A stretch of DNA of 64,000 nt from NCBI RefSeq assembly GCF_019175385.1, contig NC_083338.1:63706884-63770883 (forward strand), read 5' to 3'. The first letter of the stretch is position 1, and the number at the start of each line of letters is the position of its first letter. Shown one piece after another: positions 1 to 11,026 of this stretch. The notes beneath the pieces are model-generated. The model made no database searches. It was not told the origin of the DNA and saw nothing but the letters and a program-made list of their open reading frames with translations. This DNA is from Lycium barbarum. Taxonomy: Eukaryota > Streptophyta > Magnoliopsida > Solanales > Solanaceae. The position numbers were made by a program, and so were the translations under genes.

Positions 1-998
1 ATTTCACAAAGTATTCAAGAAATTTCTTAAATGAACCATGATGGCCGTCCAACTTAAGGTGGGCCTTGGCCCACCTATATGAATTATGTGTATATATATA
101 AGATATATTGGTCATATTTCTCCACAAAAATTCTAGAAGCTTGGAGAGAAAGAATAGGGCCATGTGTCCATAATTCTTACTTGAGGGGCTTAAATACAAA
201 TATAGATAAATGGTGGAAAGAAAAAGATAAATAAGACATATTTATCTTCATCTTTTAGAAAGATGAAGAAACTTGGAGAAGGAGAAGAAAGACACAAGGC
301 CATTCAGCCATAAGGGAGAAAAATGGAGCCCTCAATTTTGATCACCAAAAAATAATTTCTTCTAGATTTTCTGCCAATTGGAAGGTCCTCTACAACATGG
401 AGTAGTTGTTGGAGCAATCAAAACATTCATTTGTGTAAATCACAATCATAGCCGATTAAGAACATGAGTGGGAAAAAGTATGTGTTTAATCTTTTTTTTG
501 ATATGTTATGGATGATTTATGTATGTTTTAGTATGTAGAAAAGGATGGAAATCATGACTTTGGTATGTTGGGGTGTTGGCCGTGTATATACTATATTGTG
601 TGGGGGTGATGAACTAATTTTTATTTAGTATTTTGATTGTTGTAGATGTGGATTCCATGATGAAAAATGAGGATTTAGTGGCTTGGAATGAATTTGAAAT
701 CGTTTGTGCGTTATTGAAGGAGTTAGTATGACATTAGTATGGTTTCTTATACTTGTAGGAATGATATTCCTAATGTGTATGTTGTAAATATAAATTATGA
801 ATTTGGAAGTGAGACATGTGTTTGGAAGATTGTAAGTTGGTTGTTGTGATTGAATATAAGAAAATGTTGTCGAATTATGTAAAAGAAGTTACTAACATTA
901 GAAGGTACTTGGGATTGGTTGACAAAGTTGTTAATGTAGATTGTGGTATAGTTCATGGATTTGGAAGAAAACAATGTGTTGTTATTGTCCTTATTAAG
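1..998 (+). mobile_element. LTR S1, left part (truncated by window edge)
   Basis: This is the first part of a long LTR of the group starting TGTTATATCCCG and ending TGTGACA. The LTR start lies before the window. By comparison with the related LTRs C, D and G, I estimate that about 150-250 bases are missing. The sequence is A/T-rich with no credible reading frame. It is interrupted after 998 by solo LTR S2 and resumes at 4055. Short ORFs on both strands here have no recognisable content. Confidence 0.75.
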
Positions 999-3295
999 TG
1001 TTACATCCGACATTTTTGCATATTCAAAAAAATTTGAGATAACTTGACTTGTAATGAATAGGGCCATATTTGGACTTTATTAGGTATGAATGTGTCGGTT
1101 ATGAATACGCTGGTGTGGAATTACGAAAGGAGGCCAAGGGAAAAAATTGGAATTTTGGAAATTTGTTCCATGAATTACAATAATTAGCCAAGTGGGCTCA
1201 AAAAAAATAAGAGAAAATGAGGCCCAATTGGGAGAGGCCCAACCGGCCACAAGGGGCCCAAATACACAAAAATTATTAAGTGGATTAATATACATATTGG
1301 ATAAGCTTATAAGAAGCTTCAAGAAACAAGGAGAAAGAACAAAAACAAACAAGAGGAAAAAAAGAAGAGCAATTCGGGTGATGAAAGAAAGAAAGAAAGG
1401 AGAAAGAAAAAAATTCTTGGAGCCAAATCCTTGGTTCAAAAATTCATTTCTTGTGGGATTATATCTAAGCACAAGATTCTCTTCAAGGTGATATAATTAT
1501 CTTGGCAAGAAAGCAACCTTAACCCCAAGTGGAAAGTCTTGGAGAAGGTAAGGATTTATGCTTTTGTTGTGTTATGGAAGATGTATGTATGATGTAGTGT
1601 GTGGAAATGAATGAAAAGCATGAAAATTTTGTGTGTTAGAAGTATATGCATGCTGGCCGTGTATATGTATGTGTTGCAAGTATATGATGACTTGAATTCA
1701 TGTGGTAATCTAGTTATTGTTATGGTAGAAATTGTATTGGAAGTGAAAGTTGAATGAATTAGTGGAATTTGGAAAAAGTAGGGTGTGGCCGTGTGGTGTA
1801 TATTGATGTTGGAAGGTGAATTAAATTTTGTTGGTATGTTAATTGTGTTAATTGTGAAGTGAATGAAAGAATAATCGTTTTTGTTGTTATGGAAAAAAAA
1901 TGGTTGTTAAGTTGTTGTAGGAAAACATGCAAGTTTATTGTAACTTATGTAAATATGGAAATGAAGGTAGTAAGAGGTAAATTATGATCTTCATTGATGA
2001 GGTTGGAAGATAGAAATAAGTCATGAACATGTTTGCTAAAAGATTGAAAGTTGTGGGCGAATTATGCCTTTGGTAGGAAACTTGTATATTGTGTATACCT
2101 TATGTATATTTGGTGAAAACGATATGATATGCCTCCGAATTATGTTGTAGTGACCTTGATAAGTGAAGAATATGAAAATGGTAAGATTGGTTTGGAAGTG
2201 TAAGGTCGGAATGAAAGATATTATATTATGTCGGAAAGATGGCTAGTAATGCCATATTGCATATTTTGTAATACTTGTTGTTGTTATTGATGTTGTTGCT
2301 GGGTTGCTGTGTTGACATATTAAGCCGAGCTAAGTCTCGGGGATGTTATATGTATAGGGGAAATGCTGCCGAAATTTCGGTAGGCAAATATGTGCTTAAG
2401 TTTGGCGTCTAAAGGCTTGAATTGACAATTGGTAAACTTGACCATTTGTAGATTTTGGACGAAATTGGAAGTGAAGCTAAGCGAGCATAAGGCGCAATTG
2501 AGGTATGTAAAGCCTTCCTCTTTATTCTTAGGCATGTTCTGAACATGATAGGCTCGGCCACGAGCCTTAAATACGACTCCGTTCCTCGGAATTCGAGATG
2601 GAAATCCGTTCCAATTCCTTCAGTAAGATTGAATCACTTTTCTTACAACTTGTCCCTAAGGTGAACTTTTGTATGAAACTTACCCAAACGGAGTCGGAAT
2701 ACTTCCAAATGATTATGGATGACCTCATAAGGTCTTTTATCAGTACTTTACGTATGTCACCTCGAGTTGGTCCGAGGTGGGCCCACGGAGCCCCGATACC
2801 TCTTGTATGGCCTAAATTGCCTTATTTCTGTCCGTTTTTCACAGGAAATATCGGAACTATCATTTTGACCATGATATGACTGTTTTTATATAAATCTTGC
2901 AAAATGGTTTTGACATCTGAAAATCTGATTCTGGTTATAATCTGTTCGTGGATGTCTCAAAGCTTCCTTTCACCGGATCCCGGGCCAGTTTATATCGTGC
3001 GGATGGACCGCCGAGTCCCTTGTCGGGGGCCGGGTCCCATGTATGAATTCCGAAGTATGATGTGTCCGGTTCCGGGGTACTGTGGTATATGTTCGTCCCC
3101 GGTTACCGTGTATATGTTACGAAGTATGATGTGTCCGGTTTTCCGGCGTGTGATCTGTCCCCGGGGTTACCGTGGTTATGATATGATGTGTTATGTGACG
3201 GAGATGTTCGAAGATATGAAATCTTCTGAAATATGATATGTTGTGGCGCCAAAGGCAGGAGTGGCGACCACGTTCCTGTGCCCTATTATAATTCT

Positions 3296-3475
3296 GTCTG
3301 TCTGATTGGATTCTGATTTTGTCTGTCCGTATGGATTCTGATTTTGTCTGTCCGTATGGATTATTATTCTGTCTGTCCGTATGGATTATGATTCCGTCTG
3401 TCCGTATGGATTGCGATTCTGCCCGTCCGTCTGGACCATGATCTTGTCCGTCCCTTTGATTTATGGTTCTGTCCA
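3296..3475 (+). repeat. 25-bp tandem repeat, about 7 copies
   Basis: The core GTCTGTCCGTATGG recurs at exactly 25-bp steps: 3321, 3346, 3371, 3396, then diverged copies at 3421 and 3446. The array lies inside solo LTR S2, upstream of its stem-loop pair. Confidence 0.9.
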
Positions 3476-3536
3476 CTATATTTCTGTGCTTCCGGTTCAG
3501 ACTATGATTATGTTTGTTATGTTTCTGCTTTACATA

Positions 3537-3576
3537 CTCGGTACATTTATCGTACTGACCCCCGGTTCTTCGGGGG
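3537..3576 (+). other. LTR stem-loop pair (S2)
   Basis: Hairpin 1 pairs CGGTAC with GTACTG (a G-T wobble is allowed). It is followed at once by hairpin 2, CCCCC/GGGGG with loop GGTTCTTC. The sequence GCAGGTACAG follows about 15 bases downstream. Equivalent pairs occur in the other chromovirus LTRs in this window. Confidence 0.7.
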
Positions 3577-5143
3577 CTGCGTTACATGCCCGCAGGTACA
3601 GACGCACCTGGAGACACGCCGCCAGTCTAGGGCTCAGATTCTGCTATTTTGAAGAGCTCCTTTGATCCGGAGCGAGTACTTTTGGTATATTCCTTCTGAC
3701 ATTTGTATATTCTATATGTATGGTAATTTAGGGTACGGCGGGGCCCTGTCCCGCCATCTGATTCTGTATGTCCGTTAGAGGCCTGTAGATATGTATGTGG
3801 GTTACGGGTTGCTACTGTTCGGGTAGGTACGTACGATTTTACGACTCTGTCTGTTATGTTAGCCTTATCGGCTTATATGTAAATTTCAGTACGTTCAGGT
3901 ATGTGTATGTTATAGCGCGCGCTGCATTTGTAATGGTTTGAATCTGTGATCATCTATTATGAATTCTCTGTCTGGTTCGCCAATTCTGTTAGGTAGGTAC
4001 GTATGGGTACCCAGTTAGGGTACCAGTCACGGCCCACGGGGTTGGATCGTGACATTAAGTTTGGAAGATTTCGGATTATTGTGGATAATGTGGCCGAGTG
4101 AAATTCTCGGATTATTGTTGATAAATTGGCCGAGTTACATTCTCGGATTTGTTGTTGATGATTTGGGCCGAGTTAGATCCTCGGGGATGTGGTATTTACA
4201 GGGGATATGCTGCCGAAATTCCGGCAGATTATAAGTGATTTTATTTGAAAGATTAAGACAAGTATATGCCGATGAATCTTATGATTATGTCAACTCTCTT
4301 GAATGTAGACTAGCAAGTTTGGACAAATAAGCGTAGCCAGTTGGTCGTGGGACAGGTATGTAAGGCTTACCTTTCTTTCTTTTGGCATGATCTCTATGAA
4401 ACGAGCAAATGACGTATCTATATGAATCCAAAGGAACCTCCTATTCTTAGAGCCACTAGGATGGCTAATATTCTTGGCTTCCATAAGTGTTCCATATTTG
4501 ATGCAAATCTATGATGTCCGAAGTTTGTTGATATGTTTCCAAATGGCATTCGAGAGATAATTTATATGACTTAAGTTTTGGTTTTTCAAATGCTAGCACG
4601 TTCGACTATTCCGTTGAGTCTTTGATATATTTTGATATGTACATATGATTCCAAAAGTTATATTTGATTTGATCTATACTATATCCAAAAATGACTTCTG
4701 AAATGTTCGTAGAAGGTTCTGTACTTCAAACGCTCATAACTTTCTCATACTAAGTCGGATTGACCCGAAACTTGTTTCGGAGCCTTCGGTTGTCGGAAAG
4801 TATACGTGTCCATCGAGTCTTGGAATTGACACATTATGATATATGGATCGGGCCGTACGTTTCACGGCACTCTATTGATACATTACGATATATGGATCGG
4901 GCCGTACGTTCCACGGCATTATATTGATATACGACTTTCGTCTATGATTTATGATGATGACATACATGACTTCTGTTTCAAAAGGCAAGTGCTTTGACGT
5001 TTTTAAAGGTCATGTGTGGTTCTCGTAAATCTCTGTTTTAGTTATGATCTTGAAGTGTCAATTTGCGCACCTATCTGTCGAGTCTTGATTTGTATGCATA
5101 TAGTTTCTCACTACTCTGCTCGTGCACACCTCAATATGTCTTT

Positions 5144-5530
5144 CACTGAGTCCCGGGCCAGGACATGTTCTCGTGCGCACTCCACTGCATTGTTCACCGA
5201 GTCCCTCACTAGAGGGTCAGGTACGGTATATGTGTGTGATGATATGATTATGGCACCGAGTCCCATGATGGGTCGGGTACGGTATATGTGCACATGATTT
5301 CATTTACCGAGTCCCTAAATGGGCCGGGTACGGTATGACTTCATTCACCGAGTCCCTCACTAGAAGGCCGGGTACGGTACGTATATGTATATGTATATGT
5401 ATATGCATGCATGATGATATGATTTTATCCACCGAGTCCCTTAATGGGCCGGGTACGATATCTATGTGATATATGATGTTCGCTCGCATGATTTCAATCA
5501 CCGAGTCCCATAACGGGCTGGGTACGGTAT
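5144..5530 (+). repeat. Array of 7 CCGAGTCCC...GGGCCGGGTACGG hairpin motifs
   Basis: A motif of about 30 bp recurs near 5146, 5196, 5255, 5306, 5347, 5432 and 5499. Each has ACCGAGTCCC, a short variable centre, then GGGCCGGGTACGGT. The CCC/GGG core is self-complementary, and the centre often extends the stem (CCCAT/ATGGG, CCCTC/GAGGG). Single copies recur in B's LTRs (15232, 15282, 15463) and F's LTR (63366, 63417, 63536). Confidence 0.75.
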
Positions 5531-5653
5531 ATGATAATGATATGCATGATTTATGTTTTAAAGGCAAGAGCTTTGGTATTCTGGACATGGTATATGTTTC
5601 TGTACTCCTTATGTTAGTTATGATTCTTTTACTGTGATTCTTGCCTTACATGC

Positions 5654-5691
5654 TCAGTACATTTTCCGTACTGACCCCCTTTCTTCGGGGG
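5654..5691 (+). other. LTR stem-loop pair (S1)
   Basis: Perfect hairpin TCAGTAC/GTACTGA (5654-5674) is followed by CCCCC-TTTCTTC-GGGGG (5675-5691). This is the clearest copy of the shared pair. Confidence 0.75.
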
Positions 5692-6118
5692 CTGCGTTTC
5701 ATGCCACGCAGGTACACCCAAATGGGTAAAGGACACTGCTAGAAGAAGCTTCAGCTGGATTGGCAACTCCATTTGTTCCTGGAGTATTGTCGAGTCAGAG
5801 TATATGTGCTATGATGTTTTGTGTGAAGTTAGAGACTTTCCAGATAGAGTCGTGGGTATTGGTTGTCAGTTCTGTAAGCGGCTCCATCAGTCGATGTGTC
5901 ATTTGTGTTATGCTATAAGTTTTATATGATTACAGATTTTGTTTGGTTTGAAAGCAACGGAAAAGAATATTTCTGAAAGCGGTGCTATGCGTTTTATCTT
6001 TATTTGATTTAAAGGTCCAAAATATTATGTATGTAATAAGAGTCAGCGGGTTCGTTCGACTCCAAGTATGGGGTCGGGTGACCATCACACCCTAGTAAGG
6101 TTAGGGTGTGACACATGT

Positions 6119-6172
6119 ATAGCCGAGAACACGAGTAATATAAGTGACAGAACTGTGAAAGACCAAACTATA
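6119..6172 (+). mobile_element. Element F internal fragment between S1 and L
   Basis: These 54 bases are the only piece of F's non-coding interior between S1 and L. They match element B near 17537-17590 (shared run CACGAGTA-TATAAGTGAC). F's interior resumes at 58382 beyond L, where the match to B continues without a gap. The last five bases, CTATA (6168-6172), are the left TSD of L. Confidence 0.8.
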
Positions 6173-6811
6173 TGATGCAGTCCAAATTACCATGGTGACG
6201 ACTCAAGTGTTCAAGCCGAGCAGACCTAAATTGAAGCACGAGAGGATGTGGATTGAAGCCCAAGATCTGCCCCACAAAAAGAACAAGTATAGCAGCCCAA
6301 GTTATGACTTCTAGAAGCTCTAGTGTGAACATGAGGGGCTGGTCTAATGTGAATGAAGGAAGCTTCCCTTTTTGTGTTTTATAGGCTTATTAAAGGCTAT
6401 TTTGACTTTCATAATGTGTAGTGGCTTTCTAGGCTTCCAGGAGTATGCATTTTGTAGTCTTCTATGCACCTAGAAGATGACACTTCCATTTATTTCTTTT
6501 GACTAGTATATTTTAAGAACCTTATTTAAAGGTGCTTGTAAATCATTTGAAGGGAACCTATCTTTGAATATTGAATATTATTGAAACCCTTTATTCTTGA
6601 ATGACTAGTGTTAATTTGGTGGACTCCAAATTGAACAACCCCCGTTTGATCTAACAGTTTGCAAGAGATGGCTATTCTCTTGAGGATTGTTCAAATGGGA
6701 TAGGTGCCTTTTGATCCTTTTGGGAGGTAACTTGGACTAGTTCTTCTAGTTGTTGTCCAATTGTTATTCAAATTGTGACTTCTTTCTATCTATGTTATTT
6801 TTCTTGCATCA
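6173..6811 (+). mobile_element. 5' LTR of element L
   Basis: This 639-bp LTR runs from TGATGCAGTCC to CTTGCATCA, with inverted ends TGATGCA/TGCATCA. The TSD CTATA lies at 6168-6172 and again at 58377-58381. The partner LTR, after removal of element A, has the same length. The family is unrelated to the chromovirus LTRs around it. I see no PBS match to a known plant tRNA just downstream (6812-6840), so the 5' internal end may have been deleted. Confidence 0.9.
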
Positions 6812-6959
6812 TTTGATTGATTTTAATGTTTTGTCTTTATAAAGCAATCTTGAACCTTTTGTGTGTGTGAGTAATATTCCATTATTAGTTGATGATTATT
6901 CTGGATATGATGGAATTGTTGGCCATAAATGTGATTGTTTGGAATTAGGCACACCACCC
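6812..6959 (+). other. Element L internal leader
   Basis: Only 148 bp separate the 5' LTR from the first ATG of the long ORF. The frame is already open from 6843, after a TAA at 6840-6842, and reads through without a Met until 6960. This suggests the ORF has lost its natural 5' end, together with any gag-pol that lay upstream. Confidence 0.5.
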
Positions 6960-8765
6960 ATGTTTGATAAAGAAGAAAGCAATTCATCTTTGAGTCTTTC
7001 TAATGCTGAATTTGCGCATGATAATGAAATTGACTTAAATGATGAGTTTGAACATGTGGATTTCAATGATGATGTGAACTTGGGTGAGACCTTTCTTGTG
7101 AAACTATTTTTACTTGGAGATGCTTGTTTGTTTAATGATGAGTTTGAGTTTCTTAATACTCTTTCTTGTGTTGGAATTAACTCCTTGTTGGATAGTTCAC
7201 TTGATAAAGGACATTGTCTTGGAAAGGAAAGTGTGGGAAGTTGCTTAAGTAATAAATCTTCTTTGTGTGGTCCAAATCGTGATCTTGTGCTTAATAGTAT
7301 TCATGATTGTGAAAGTGAACTTACTGATGGTGAAGTGACCTTAAGTAGCACTTTTCTTTACTATTTGTTTGCGTATGATGAGGGTCATGATTGTTTTAGG
7401 AGCTTTTGTGATGTGGAGGACTTAAAGTGTGACTTTGAGTGTGCTAGACGTGTAGGAAGTGATCTTGAAGGGGATTGGGAAAGTCGTGTAGAATTCTTTA
7501 ATAGTGAAGAAGAATGTGAGGATGATTTCTCACTAGGAGCAGAATTTGAGCTGAAATCTCTAGGTGTGAATAAGCTTGAAGCGGAAAAGGAAAGTAGAAT
7601 GATGGATGCTAGTTCTAGTGTCTGTTACTTTACTTATTGTGATCCTTACATGGATCACTCACTTGAGATAGGCTATACCAAGTTCCTTAGCTTGAAATGT
7701 GGAAGTTATGGATTTGAAACCTGGGATAGTAGTCACGATCTTAGAGGTAAAATTCTTCCTTTTGATAAGTTTGATTGCTTATTTGACTTTTTTGTGAGTT
7801 CTTGTCAAAGGAAAAGACGAGAGAACTGTGAGAAATCTGGTCATTACACATGGTTTGATCCCTTTGATGTTTCTAAGATCAACGATGGCACATATTCTTA
7901 CCTCATGATTCATGCTTCTCTAGAGTACTCTTGTAGTAATTGGATACATCATTGTCACTCTTGTTTGTTGTTACTGTTCAAGTTACTAGTAGATATGCTT
8001 GAAACATATGCTAAGCTTGATGTGTTGACCATTTTCGTTTTTGACCCCGGAATTGATCATAAGGTTTATAAATTGTTGGAATTGATGACTTTGGGGTGGG
8101 CTGGTACATTACTTCGGTATTGGGAGTTGAGTTATTCTGCTTGTTTTGTACTTAGCCTTGGAAAGAATTTAGTGTATTTTAAGGTGAATCAAGTGGAGAG
8201 CCATTGGAAAGATCCTCCGTGGACATCATTGTGGTATGCGACCATGACTTGCAAACTCCATGAAGATGGTAGGTTTTCTTGGCTCATGCTTCTTCTTGGG
8301 CTTTCCAAATCCATGATGGTAATCTCTATTATTTTTGGGCAGTTTTGTAGCACTCTTTTCTTATATCATGATTATTCACTCATGTTGCTACTTAACTGTT
8401 ACTCGATTGAGACTTGGAAGCTACACATACTCATTCTCGTCCATGTTCTGCAGGGATCGAATTTGAGGACAAATTCTTTTCAAGAGGGGGAGAATGATGT
8501 AGTCCATATAGCCATGATGATTATCCAACTGTGCCATAATGATATGGTTGAGGTTGATGTTGCGGTCGAGTTTGATATTAATGTAGTAATTTCGAGGACG
8601 AAATTCTTCCAAGAAAGGGAGGATGATGCAATCCAAATTACCATGGTGACGACTCAAGTGTTCAAGCCGAGGAGACCCAAATTGAAGCCCGAAAGGATGT
8701 GGATTGAAGCCCAAGATCTGCCCCACAGAAAGAACAAGTCTAGCAGCCCAAGTTATGACTTCTAG
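6960..8765 (+). CDS. Orphan ORF of element L, unknown function
   Basis: One uninterrupted frame runs 1.8 kb (601 codons from the ATG at 6960; the open frame begins at 6843, and a GTG at 6861 would give 634 aa). I do not recognise it: no gag, protease, RT, RNase H, integrase or chromodomain motif is visible. Counting from 6861, the first ~260 residues are rich in Asp, Glu, Ser and Cys. The C-terminal half is rich in Leu, Trp and Cys, with hydrophobic stretches near residues 365-385 and 472-515 that could be membrane segments. Residues from about 530 are encoded by two copies of the polypurine-tract region, and from 588 by the 3' LTR itself. The position just before the 3' LTR is where env-like or extra ORFs sit in some plant Metaviridae. 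It could instead be captured host sequence. Absence of stops, unlike the neighbouring elements, suggests youth or selection. Confidence 0.55.
   Translation: MFDKEESNSSLSLSNAEFAHDNEIDLNDEFEHVDFNDDVNLGETFLVKLFLLGDACLFNDEFEFLNTLSCVGINSLLDSSLDKGHCLGKESVGSCLSNKSSLCGPNRDLVLNSIHDCESELTDGEVTLSSTFLYYLFAYDEGHDCFRSFCDVEDLKCDFECARRVGSDLEGDWESRVEFFNSEEECEDDFSLGAEFELKSLGVNKLEAEKESRMMDASSSVCYFTYCDPYMDHSLEIGYTKFLSLKCGSYGFETWDSSHDLRGKILPFDKFDCLFDFFVSSCQRKRRENCEKSGHYTWFDPFDVSKINDGTYSYLMIHASLEYSCSNWIHHCHSCLLLLFKLLVDMLETYAKLDVLTIFVFDPGIDHKVYKLLELMTLGWAGTLLRYWELSYSACFVLSLGKNLVYFKVNQVESHWKDPPWTSLWYATMTCKLHEDGRFSWLMLLLGLSKSMMVISIIFGQFCSTLFLYHDYSLMLLLNCYSIETWKLHILILVHVLQGSNLRTNSFQEGENDVVHIAMMIIQLCHNDMVEVDVAVEFDINVVISRTKFFQEREDDAIQITMVTTQVFKPRRPKLKPERMWIEAQDLPHRKNKSSSPSYDF
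8611..8623 (+). other. Polypurine tract of element L
   Basis: AAGAAAGGGAGGA lies directly before the 3' LTR start TGATGCAATCC at 8624. A second PPT-like stretch with a partial LTR start occurs about 130 bp upstream (8479-8505). Confidence 0.75.
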
Positions 8766-9065
8766 AAGCTCTAGTGTGAACATGAGGGGCTGGTCTAACG
8801 TGAACGAAGGAAGCTTCCCTTTTTGTGTTTTATAGGCTTATTAAAGGCTATTTTGACTTTCATAATGTGTAGTGGCTTTCTAGGCTTCTAGGAGTATGCA
8901 TTTTGTAGTCTTATATGCACCTAGAAGACTACACTTCCATTTATTTCTTTTGACTAGTATATTTTAAGAACCTTATTTAAAGGTGCTTGTAAATCATTTG
9001 AAGGGAACCTATCTTTGAATATTGAATATTATTGAAACCCTTTAGTCTTGAATGACTAGTGTTAA
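8624..9065 (+). mobile_element. 3' LTR of element L, first part
   Basis: These 442 bp match 6173-6614 closely. The LTR is interrupted after GTTAA (9061-9065), the TSD of element A, and resumes at 58180. The joined length of 639 bp equals the 5' LTR. Confidence 0.9.
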
Positions 9066-9220
9066 TGTTACACCTCGGAAAAGTCCCCGTACATGTACAA
9101 GGAATAGACCAACGAAGGGTATGAGTGTGGGGTGTTTTACTAAGTAAGGGGTGATGATTCATGAATTTTTGGAAATGAAAAAGTTGTGGAATTTTACTCA
9201 GCCCAGTGGTCGTATTTTGA

Positions 9221-9462
9221 TTTACGGCCCGTAAAGTGATTTACGGACCGTAAATCACCATTGTCCTCCATCCTTCAAAAATCTCAACTTTATGTTAAGT
9301 GTGAAAATCGTTAAATACGACTTGGTATACGGCCCGTAAACTGGTTTACGGACCGTAAACCTCGATTGTAAACTGCCATGTTCTTCAGCCAACCCTTCTG
9401 TTTTGGACAAGCTTAAATACAACCACACTATATGGTTTGTAAACTGGTTTACGGTCCGTAAA
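9221..9462 (+). repeat. Cluster of TTTACGG(N)CCGTAAA palindromes
   Basis: Perfect or near-perfect 15-bp palindromes occur at 9221-9235, 9240-9254 (19-bp step), about 9328-9340, 9345-9359 and 9448-9462. They lie in the 5' part of the LTR, probably U3. The same cluster is present in A's 3' LTR (about 52911-53145) and in all three LTRs of E, where copy number varies. Confidence 0.85.
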
Positions 9463-10987
9463 CTGTGGTTTACGACCACTGTTCACCCCGACTGTTGATC
9501 ATTAAACATCAGACCTTGAATTAATAAAAAGGACCCAAGCCTCATTTTATTTCATTCTTCATCCATACAATTCAAGAACACTCTAGAAGATTCTCCAAGA
9601 CACTTCATTCAAGAGAATCAAAGGAACATCAAGATCAACAACATTAAATCCATGAAACAAAGTATATGAAATGCAAGTAAAGGTCATCTACCTCAAGAAA
9701 ACCCAAGAAAGGTGAAGTAGGGTTTTGGTGCAAAGAAGGTATTACTACTCAAGACTTATTCAACCATCATCCAAGGTAAGTTTCATGACTTTATTACGTT
9801 GTTTAAGGTATTGGAAAGCTTAGATACTTGAAATATAAAAGAACATAGAAAGTGAACCCTTATTGAGTGGAAAGTGCTATAGTTGGGTGATAGCTAGGTC
9901 GGATCATGAAAGTTGGTATGTTATGAGTATAAATACGTTATAAATGACGTATAAACCATGGGATAGGTGTGAAGTAAGCAAAATTATGATGATGAGCAAA
10001 ATCCATAAAAATGTGGAGAAATTGGAGGAAAATAGTGGATTTTGCTTGAAGTACACGAATGAGGATTGTTGCTTGCAATATCACGAGTGTTGTTGTAAAT
10101 GTTTAGGAGTTGGAATAGAACGGGAAAAGGTAGTAGAAACAGAGGAGATGCCGCCTAATTTTCTCTAGAGATAACGATGCGTTCTTATAATCGGGTAACT
10201 AATGTTAATACGATTCTCTCGTGAAGGTAACGACGTGACAGGGAAGGAAGACAAGTGAGCGATAGCGTAGCTAAACGACCAGGTATGTGAGGCTAGTCCT
10301 TTCTTTCCAATGGCATGAATCCTATAGCATGAGTTTTTCCTCTTTATGAGTTCATGTATCTCGAGAAGCTAAAAGCCTATATTCCTACATGTCTATATAA
10401 GATAAGAAATATGTTATGATGATGCCATATTGGCAATGATGTCCTTTATTGCTCATACTCACCTTATGTACTAATTCCTTCAAGGTGAGGCAGAATGTTG
10501 ATAATTGCTCTATAATGAAATCGGGGGATCACGACCTTACGTCACCCCGTTAGAGTATAGATGATCTTGAGCCTTATGCATGTATCATGTTAAGATAAGC
10601 ATATTTTGATAAGCATATTATTATAAGTATTTTATAATGAGCATGTCATGATTGCATCACACCGCGCCTAGTTGGCCGGGCAGTCACCGCTACGGCGGGC
10701 AGCTATACGGATACATCACGACCTTCGGGCGTGAGCAGACATCACTAGTGGGTGGCATGAGATGGTACCCCGGACGCGGGAGGCCTAGACGCGGGCTTAT
10801 ATTATTGATTATCACACCGTTTCGGTAAGGACGGGCAGCTTGCATGTCACGCATTTATGATATCACGATGAGTATGAGTAAGACAACATGCATCACTTCT
10901 CTTATGATTATTGTTCAGACTCGGATGTTCATATTGATGTTCTCCTTATATTATTGTTGTCTTCTTCATTGTTTATACCTCTCATAC

Positions 10988-11026
10988 TCAGTACAGTATT
11001 CGTACTAACGTCTTTTTCTTTGGACG
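10988..11026 (+). other. LTR stem-loop pair (A, 5' LTR)
   Basis: Hairpin 1 begins TCAGTAC. Hairpin 2 is CGTCT/GGACG with loop TTTTCTTT. It sits at the same place as the CCCCC/GGGGG hairpin of the other families but uses different, still complementary bases (one T-G wobble). Confidence 0.7.

Larger units (their letters stand above)
999..4054 (+). mobile_element. Solo LTR S2, complete
   Basis: A complete LTR of 3,056 bp begins TGTTACATCC and ends GATCGTGACA. It is flanked by a perfect 5-bp target-site duplication TTAAG (994-998 and 4055-4059). No PBS, coding region or second LTR adjoins it, so it is a solo LTR left by LTR-LTR recombination. Its first 80 bases resemble the starts of LTRs G, C and D. 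It carries the shared stem-loop pair at 3537-3576 and a 25-bp tandem array at 3296-3475. Its ORFs are short and repeat-derived, so I call no gene. Confidence 0.9.
4055..6113 (+). mobile_element. LTR S1, right part
   Basis: S1 continues after the S2 insertion, beginning with the TSD copy TTAAG at 4055-4059. It ends TTAGGGTGTGACA at 6113. The next bases, CATGT (6114-6118), are the probable TSD. The left TSD is outside the window, but element B has the matching uninterrupted sequence near 17531. S1 could be a solo LTR or the 3' LTR of an element lying mostly to the left. It carries an array of short hairpin motifs (5144-5530) and the stem-loop pair (5654-5691). Confidence 0.8.

Noticed and set aside
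1192..1491. Lys/Arg-rich ORF of 99 codons in S2
   Set aside because: It is A/G-rich LTR sequence with low complexity and no counterpart kept open in LTRs C, D or G.
3296..3475. Regular 25-bp repeats considered as a CRISPR array
   Set aside because: Units are directly tandem with no unique spacers, in a plant LTR.
9944..10168. 74-codon ORF present in both A LTRs (also 53612-53836)
   Set aside because: It is kept only because the LTRs are copies of each other. The corresponding region of E's LTRs shows no matching open frame that I could find.
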